From an uncultured Lachnospiraceae bacterium (GTDB taxonomy: Bacteria; Bacillota; Clostridia; Lachnospirales; Lachnospiraceae), in the NCBI GenBank assembly GCA_910579495.1, contig CAJTVD010000094.1, positions 1 to 11,733 on the forward strand: a DNA stretch of 11,733 nucleotides. Direction: 5' to 3'. Both the position numbers and the translations under genes were made by a program. The notes under the pieces are model-generated. The model was not told where the DNA came from and did no database searches. It saw only the letters and a program-made list of their open reading frames with translations. The stretch's first letter is position 1. Each line of letters opens with the position of its first letter. Below are positions 7,111-11,733 of the stretch, piece by piece.

Positions 7111-7116
7111 GGCGAT

Positions 7117-8352
7117 ATGAAAAGAATGGGAAAAGAAACAAGGAGGATGCTGTGTTGGCTGTTTGCCATCTGCATAACTACAGCGGTAGGTATGGTCATC
7201 CTTCTATCCTATATGACAAATGATTTCCAGAAAACAATGGTGGAACATGATTATGGGACGGCAGGGTATTTGGTAAACCACCCAGACTCAAATGTAGCAG
7301 CCGCATTTACAAAAGACAAAACGGACTCTGACCTGAAGGCCGGGAAGCAGGTCCTTAAGGAAGCGGGCTATCATGAAAATACAGATCCCAGGATGGTTTC
7401 TGCTGTCGCTGCTTACCAGAAGCGTACCGCCGTTATGTTCGGCGGTATGCTTTTTAACGTTTTAGCGGACGTTTTTTTGATAGTCTGGATTTATATCTGG
7501 AGACAAAGGAAGGCACTTGCAAAAGCGGATACCGTGATTACCCGGTTCCTGGAGGGAGATACGGACCAGAGGATCGACAGTGAGGAAACCGGGGACTGGT
7601 ACGGCCTGTTCCACAGGATCAATGAGCTTGCCGCCATCCTCTCTGCCCAGGCAGAGCATGAAAAACAGACACGCATATTTCTGCAGGATATGATCTCAGA
7701 TGTTTCACATCAGTTAAAGACACCACTGGCAGCGCTTAAGATGTATGATGAGATTATGGCGCAGGAGGGTACGGACAGCGAAACAATCCATGCATTCAAC
7801 CAGAAATCCCTGCGGGAAATACGCCGGGTGGAGGAGGTAGTCTATACGCTCTTAAAAATAGCCAGGCTGGACGCAGGCGTGGTCAGGATGGAAAAAGCGG
7901 AGGAAAACATTGAAATGCTCCTGCGTGACGTGACGGAACGCTTTGAGACACTGGCCGCCCAAGAAGAGAAAGAGATTGTATTATCCGGAAATCACGATAT
8001 CTCCCTTTATTGTGATGCCCTCTGGATGTCGGAAGCTTTGGGGAATGTGGTAAAAAATGCGCTTGAGCATACCGGCAGAGGCGGGAAAATAGTGGTCAGC
8101 TGGGAGAGGACGCCGCTTCTTACAAACATTATGGTGGAGGACAATGGGAAAGGGATCCACCAGGAGGATATCCATAATATCTTCAAACGGTTTTACCGGA
8201 GCCGTTTTTCTCAGGATACCCATGGGATTGGCCTGGGGCTGCCGCTGGTAAAGTCCATTGTAGAAGCCCATCAGGGGACTGTTTCCGTAACCAGCAAGGT
8301 TGGGCAGGGCAGCAGATTCGTCTTAAGCTTTTTCCATCTTACAAAAGAGTAA
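7117..8352 (+). CDS. Membrane sensor histidine kinase of the second two-component system
   Basis: The 411-residue product has two membrane helices (about 11-32 and 104-127) enclosing an external domain of about 70 residues. A HAMP-like linker (128-180) follows, then HisKA with H-box DVSHQLKTPLAAL (H198), N-box N310-VVK-N314, G1 DNGKGI (342-347), F-box FKRFYRS and G2 GIGLGL (370-375). The external domain (FQKTMVEHDYGTAGYLV onward) matches no ligand-binding fold I recognise. The layout is that of a classical sensor with an outside input, unlike the one-helix kinase encoded at 3672-4610. The last codons lie inside the inverted repeat at 8335-8356. Confidence 0.92.
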   Translation: MKRMGKETRRMLCWLFAICITTAVGMVILLSYMTNDFQKTMVEHDYGTAGYLVNHPDSNVAAAFTKDKTDSDLKAGKQVLKEAGYHENTDPRMVSAVAAYQKRTAVMFGGMLFNVLADVFLIVWIYIWRQRKALAKADTVITRFLEGDTDQRIDSEETGDWYGLFHRINELAAILSAQAEHEKQTRIFLQDMISDVSHQLKTPLAALKMYDEIMAQEGTDSETIHAFNQKSLREIRRVEEVVYTLLKIARLDAGVVRMEKAEENIEMLLRDVTERFETLAAQEEKEIVLSGNHDISLYCDALWMSEALGNVVKNALEHTGRGGKIVVSWERTPLLTNIMVEDNGKGIHQEDIHNIFKRFYRSRFSQDTHGIGLGLPLVKSIVEAHQGTVSVTSKVGQGSRFVLSFFHLTKE

Positions 8353-8376
8353 GATGAAATTCATGTGAGAGTAAGA
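8335..8376 (+). promoter_or_regulatory. Inverted repeat plus extra half-site, candidate response-regulator operator
   Basis: CATCTTAC (8335-8342) and GTAAGATG (8349-8356) form a perfect 8-bp inverted repeat with a 6-nt AAAAGA spacer. The octamer GAGTAAGA (8347-8354) recurs at 8369-8376, exactly 22 bp downstream, about two helical turns, which is the kind of phasing OmpR-family regulators use. There is no T-tract, so a terminator is unlikely. TATGAT (8386-8391) is a possible -10, but I see no well-spaced -35. The position, between the regulator/kinase pair and the transporter operon, fits a control site for that transporter. The repeats are seen; the role is inferred. Confidence 0.5.
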
Positions 8377-8416
8377 CCCATCGGGTATGATAGTTCCCGA
8401 AAGGCAGGTAATGATT

Positions 8417-9100
8417 ATGAATATTCTTGAAGTACAGAATCTATGTAAGACCTATGGAAAAGGGGAAGCGCAAGTTCGGGCCCTTGACAATGTTTCCTTC
8501 TCCGTGGGCAAAGGGGAATTTATCGCAATTGTAGGCGAATCCGGTTCCGGGAAAAGCACACTGTTAAATGTGGTGGGGGCCTTGGATAACCCGACCTCCG
8601 GAAAAGTGCTGATTGACGGGAAGGACATTTTTTCCATGCCTGAAAAAAAGCTTACGGTATTCCGACGCCAGAATATCGGGTTTATCTTCCAGTCCTTTAA
8701 CCTTATACCGGAATTGAATGTAGAGCAGAACATCACATTCCCCCTGCTGCTGGATTACCAGAAGCCGGACCAGAAGTATGTGGAGGAGCTGCTTGGAATT
8801 CTGGGCTTAAAGGAACGCAGGAAGCACCTCCCCAGCCAGCTGAGCGGCGGCCAGCAGCAGAGGGTGGCAATCGGCAGGGTCTTGGCTGCCCGCCCTGCAA
8901 TCATCATGGCAGACGAGCCAACCGGAAACCTGGACTCTAAAAACAGCCAGGAGGTCATCACCCTTTTAAAATCTATGTCGGCGAAATACAGACAGACAAT
9001 CCTTATGATCACCCACAATGAGAACCATGCGGATGCAACAGACCGGGTGCTGCGCATGACGGACGGCAGGCTAAGGGATTTGGGGGTGGCAGCGAGATGA
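8417..9100 (+). CDS. MacB/LolD-type ABC transporter ATP-binding protein
   Basis: The 227-residue product powers the FtsX-type permease encoded next. All motifs are canonical: Walker A GESGSGKST (40-48, K46), Q-loop Q92 in GFIFQSFNLIPELNVEQN, signature LSGGQQQR (142-149), Walker B IIMADEP (162-168, E167), D-loop GNLD (170-173) and switch H200 in MITHN. Three in-frame ATGs are possible (8387, 8411 and 8417). AAGGCAGG (8401-8408) is 8 nt before 8417 but only 2 nt before 8411, and MNILEVQNLCKTYG is the usual family start, so I chose 8417. It ends in an ATGA overlap with the permease gene. Such ATPases serve transporters that move or remove lipoproteins, lipids or peptides at the outer face of the membrane. 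Confidence 0.92.
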   Translation: MNILEVQNLCKTYGKGEAQVRALDNVSFSVGKGEFIAIVGESGSGKSTLLNVVGALDNPTSGKVLIDGKDIFSMPEKKLTVFRRQNIGFIFQSFNLIPELNVEQNITFPLLLDYQKPDQKYVEELLGILGLKERRKHLPSQLSGGQQQRVAIGRVLAARPAIIMADEPTGNLDSKNSQEVITLLKSMSAKYRQTILMITHNENHADATDRVLRMTDGRLRDLGVAAR

Positions 9101-11418
9101 AAAGTTATCTTGGGCTGATACCCCAGTATGAAAGGGTACACCGCAAAAACAACCGGATATCCATATTGTGCATTATGCTTTCCGTATGCCTTGTGATGGC
9201 GATTTTCAGTATGGCGGATATGGCGATGCGTTCCCGGAAAAATTATTTTATCAAGACAGGTGGCGAATACCATGCAGCGCTCCGTGATGTGGAGGAAGGA
9301 ATGGCAGAACTGGTATCGGCAAGGGTTGACGTGGCTTTATCAGGATGGGTCTACCAGGGCAGCACGGGGATGTTATCCGGCAAAACCGTCAGCTTTGTAG
9401 GGGCAGATGAAAAAACAATGGAATCCCTGACTGAAATGGATATGACGGACGGGGTATACCCTTCCCTGCCGGATGAGGCATTGCTGAATGAAAGTGCCAT
9501 GGAGCAATGGGGTCTGTCAATTGGCGATAACATGACGGTTACGGTTCCGGACGGCTCACAAAAACAATACCGGATTACCGGGATCCTTGCGGATATGGGT
9601 TCCATGCTGAAAGCGGATATCTGCGGGATGGCGCTGAGTGAGGATGGCTTCCTCGCCATTGCAGATGAAAATGCAGCAGACGGAACCACCTACCGTATCC
9701 AGTTTAAGGATGGCGCCCATATCCAGGAGGCCATAAAGGAAATCAAGGCTCAGTTTGGCCTTTCTGACGGCCAGATTTCAGAAAATACTGCTTTATTAGG
9801 CCTGATGGGACAAAGCGAGAGCAATATCATGCAGGCTCTCTATCTGATTGCGGCAATCCTTGTTTTCCTTGTCCTGATTGCAGGGATGGTGATGATCTCT
9901 GCAAGCTTTAACACCAATGTATTGGAAAGAACACAGTTTTATGGTCTGCTGCGCTGTCTTGGGGCATCCAGGACACAGGTAAGGCATTTTGTAATCCTAC
10001 AGGGGCTAAGGCAGAGCGCGAAGGGGGTTCCCATCGGCCTGCTGGCAGGCCAGATTGTGACATGGGCTGCCTGTCTGCTGCTGAGGTCCATCAGCGGGGA
10101 CCGTTTTTCGGAGGTCCCGCTATTTGAATTCAGTATCGTCGGCATACTGGCAGGGGTCGTGGTGGGCTTTCTGATCGTCCTCCTTGCTTCCCTTTCCCCG
10201 GCGAAAAAGGCCTCCAGGGTTTCGCCTGTCACGGCAATCAGCGGAAGCTCCCAGCTGACACAGAATAAACGTGCGGCGAATACGAAGCTGTTCCATGTGG
10301 AGACAGGCATGGGCGTGTTCCATGCTTTGTCCGGGAAAAAGAATTTATTTCTGATGACCTGTTCCTTTGCCATCAGCATCATGCTTTTCCTGTCTTTCCA
10401 GGTAATGGTTGTCTTCCTGGATCAGGGCATGCCTGCGTTAGCTCCCTGGGCGGGAGATGTATCTGTGACAGCTGCTACAGGACTGGAGCCTTCTGTAATA
10501 AAAGAAATCGCGGGAATGGAAGGTGTGAAACGTGCTTTCAGGAGAATGGAATATAGCGGGTTATCCGTTTCTTCCAATACCGAGAGCGGAACGGCCACGC
10601 TGGTCTCCTATGAAGAAAACCAGTTCAAATGGGCAGAAGAGGAACTGAACGAGGGGAATACCGAGTCTGTGCAGGGAGGGACCGGGGATGTCTTAGTCAC
10701 CTACCGGGACGGTATGCAATGGAAAGTCGGGGACACTGTGACACTCTATACACCTTTTGGGGAGAAACAGGTGAGGATTGCGGGAATCCTTTCGTCCACA
10801 AATGCGTCAAGTGAGGCCGGAAGCCTTGGATACATCATATGCTCAGAACAGATGTTTACAGAGTGCATTGATATGGCAGGCTATACAGCTGTGGATATAC
10901 AGCTTGCAGGTAGCGGCAGTGACGAGACAGTATCAGCGATACGAAGCCTGCTTCCATCGGATAGCTCCATTGCAGATAAACGGCTGTCAAATTCGGAATC
11001 CCAGGGCTCCTATTATACAGGAGCGGTGTTCATTTACGGGTTCCTGATCATCATTGCGCTGATCACCGTGTTCAATATCTTTAACAGTATGAATGCCAGC
11101 GTGGCGGCAAGGATCAGACAGTATGGCATGATGCGTTCTATTGGTATGGGAGCCGGGCAGCTCTATAAGATGATTGCTGCAGAAGCAGCCACCTATGCAG
11201 TATTGGGATGTGTCACCGGATGTGTCCTGGGGCTTCCATTAAATAAAATGATGTTCCAGTTCCTGATTGCCGGTAAATGGGGGAGCAGCTGGCAGCTTCC
11301 GGCTGTATCCCTGCTGCTGATTGTTCTTTTATGTTCCAGCTCTGCGGTGCTGGCGATCAGACGGCCGATCAAAAAAATTGGGAAACTGTCCATTGTGGAT
11401 ACCATAAAGCTGCAGTAG
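9097..11418 (+). CDS. FtsX-type ABC permease with duplicated FtsX halves
   Basis: The 773-residue product has about eight helices in two similar halves. Half one: helix 22-41, a large extracytoplasmic domain (about 42-245), then helices 246-269, 310-330 and 346-367. Half two: helix 419-441, a second external domain (about 442-641), then helices 642-664, 696-715 and 735-754. The FtsX signature after the external domain is present twice: ERTQFYGLLRCLGASRTQ (277-294) and ARIRQYGMMRSIGMGAGQ (671-688). FtsX/MacB-type permeases work as mechanotransmitters that extract compounds from the membrane rather than pump them through a channel (established for MacB and Lol systems). BceB has 10 helices and one large loop, so this is not a classical BceB. 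The substrate is unknown. Confidence 0.9.
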   Translation: MKSYLGLIPQYERVHRKNNRISILCIMLSVCLVMAIFSMADMAMRSRKNYFIKTGGEYHAALRDVEEGMAELVSARVDVALSGWVYQGSTGMLSGKTVSFVGADEKTMESLTEMDMTDGVYPSLPDEALLNESAMEQWGLSIGDNMTVTVPDGSQKQYRITGILADMGSMLKADICGMALSEDGFLAIADENAADGTTYRIQFKDGAHIQEAIKEIKAQFGLSDGQISENTALLGLMGQSESNIMQALYLIAAILVFLVLIAGMVMISASFNTNVLERTQFYGLLRCLGASRTQVRHFVILQGLRQSAKGVPIGLLAGQIVTWAACLLLRSISGDRFSEVPLFEFSIVGILAGVVVGFLIVLLASLSPAKKASRVSPVTAISGSSQLTQNKRAANTKLFHVETGMGVFHALSGKKNLFLMTCSFAISIMLFLSFQVMVVFLDQGMPALAPWAGDVSVTAATGLEPSVIKEIAGMEGVKRAFRRMEYSGLSVSSNTESGTATLVSYEENQFKWAEEELNEGNTESVQGGTGDVLVTYRDGMQWKVGDTVTLYTPFGEKQVRIAGILSSTNASSEAGSLGYIICSEQMFTECIDMAGYTAVDIQLAGSGSDETVSAIRSLLPSDSSIADKRLSNSESQGSYYTGAVFIYGFLIIIALITVFNIFNSMNASVAARIRQYGMMRSIGMGAGQLYKMIAAEAATYAVLGCVTGCVLGLPLNKMMFQFLIAGKWGSSWQLPAVSLLLIVLLCSSSAVLAIRRPIKKIGKLSIVDTIKLQ

Positions 11419-11436
11419 TGACACATATCAAACATC

Positions 11437-11473
11437 GTCAGTTCAATCAATATGGGTACTGACTAAAATTTTT
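11437..11473 (+). terminator. Weak candidate terminator after the permease gene
   Basis: GTCAGT (11437-11442) pairs with ACTGAC (11458-11463) over a 15-nt loop, followed by TAAAATTTTT. The stem is short and the loop long, so this is only a possible transcription end for the block D operon. Confidence 0.25.
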
Positions 11474-11607
11474 AAAATGTCTTAGCTTTGTAACAATTCA
11501 AGTTATTTCTAAGCTGATAGGATGAAAAGCTCGGACATTTCTGTGGCATTTATGTTTAATAATGAACATTATAATAGAAGAACACATATAGAGCATCGGT
11601 ATTCCGT

Positions 11608-11643
11608 TTTCACATAAACAGGAAATATCCTGATGATGTGAAA
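11608..11643. repeat. 36-nt imperfect palindrome with nested stems
   Basis: Outer arms TTTCACAT (11608-11615) and ATGTGAAA (11636-11643) are perfectly complementary. Inside, CAGGA (11619-11623) and TCCTG (11628-11632) form a second stem around an AATA loop. Three unpaired bases on each side (AAA and ATG) join the two stems symmetrically. A T-containing but mixed tract follows on the plus strand (AAATATTTT by 11654). It could be a terminator, an operator or a mobile-element end; nothing decides between them. Confidence 0.6.
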
Positions 11644-11676
11644 TAAATATTTTAAACTATTCAGCTGAAACTTATT

Positions 11677-11733
11677 TCATCTTTTAAGAACAGGCATGAG
11701 GGACATTCCCATGGAGGCAGCCAGCACAGATGC
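11677..11733 (-). CDS. Possible 3' end of a minus-strand gene (partial)
   Basis: On the minus strand an open frame enters from the right edge and ends at TGA (11679-11677). Its last 18 residues are ASVLAASMGMSLMPVLKR: a hydrophobic stretch with a basic end, as at the end of a membrane helix. If real, this gene is convergent with the transporter operon and the palindrome at 11608-11643 lies in the shared 3' region. It is too short to identify. A competing plus-strand frame from ATG 11695 (MRDIPMEAAST...) has no proper ribosome binding site. Confidence 0.25.
   Translation of the reverse strand, partial: ASVLAASMGMSLMPVLKR

Larger units (their letters stand above)
11419..11676. other. Non-coding downstream region
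   Basis: This AT-rich stretch has no convincing gene. It holds the weak terminator candidate and the 36-nt palindrome listed separately, a perfect 10-bp palindrome TTCAGCTGAA (11660-11669), and TATAAT (11570-11575), which lacks a good -35. A 31-codon frame from ATG 11522 has no ribosome binding site and is not supported. Confidence 0.5.

Noticed and set aside
8755..9273. 172-codon minus-strand frame
   Set aside because: Antisense shadow across the ATPase/permease junction; the plus strand has full motifs there.
11522..11617. 31-codon plus-strand frame in the tail
   Set aside because: No ribosome binding site and no recognisable sequence; it runs into the palindrome at 11608.
1..11733. CRISPR array, tRNA, rRNA, insertion-sequence transposase or riboswitch
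   Set aside because: I looked for regularly spaced direct repeats, tRNA-like cloverleafs, transposase motifs and long structured leaders and saw none; the gaps between genes are too short for most of these.

Overview
The window reads as chromosomal DNA of a low-to-mid GC Gram-positive bacterium, most likely a gut-type member of Clostridia (Lachnospiraceae-like). This is inferred from strong AGGAGG-type ribosome binding sites, tightly packed one-strand operons, and Firmicutes-typical BcrA/LanF-type and FtsX-type transporters paired with OmpR-family two-component systems. I cannot name the species.

Layout. Positions 1-896 hold a decayed acetyltransferase locus: a near-perfect inverted repeat (33-62), the C-terminal remnant of a YoaP-domain acetyltransferase (70-300), and a GNAT acetyltransferase broken by a one-base frameshift in an A-run (304-821). 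From 897 on, everything up to 11418 lies on the plus strand and forms a compact transporter and signalling island in four blocks. Block A (897-4610) is a 58-residue two-helix membrane peptide, an ABC ATPase, a large polytopic membrane protein, a response regulator and a one-helix histidine kinase, with gaps of 10 nt or less. Block B (4699-6320) is a BcrA/LanF-type ATPase with an E-loop plus an ABC-2 permease. Block C (6415-8352) is a second response regulator and a two-helix kinase with a roughly 70-residue external sensor. Block D (8417-11418) is a MacB/LolD-type ATPase plus a 773-residue permease with duplicated FtsX halves. The last 315 bases are mostly non-coding, with a 36-nt imperfect palindrome and possibly the 3' end of a minus-strand gene.

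How the parts may work together. The simplest reading is a cell-envelope or antimicrobial-peptide response island: two sensor kinases and their regulators controlling three ABC systems that expel or detoxify membrane-active compounds. No precursor peptide, lanthionine synthetase or other toxin biosynthesis gene is visible, so this looks like resistance or stress response rather than self-immunity of a producer. Block D is preceded by an inverted repeat plus a third half-site that could be the binding site of the block C regulator. The least explained part is block A's transporter, a small membrane peptide with an ATPase and a permease of unrecognised family.
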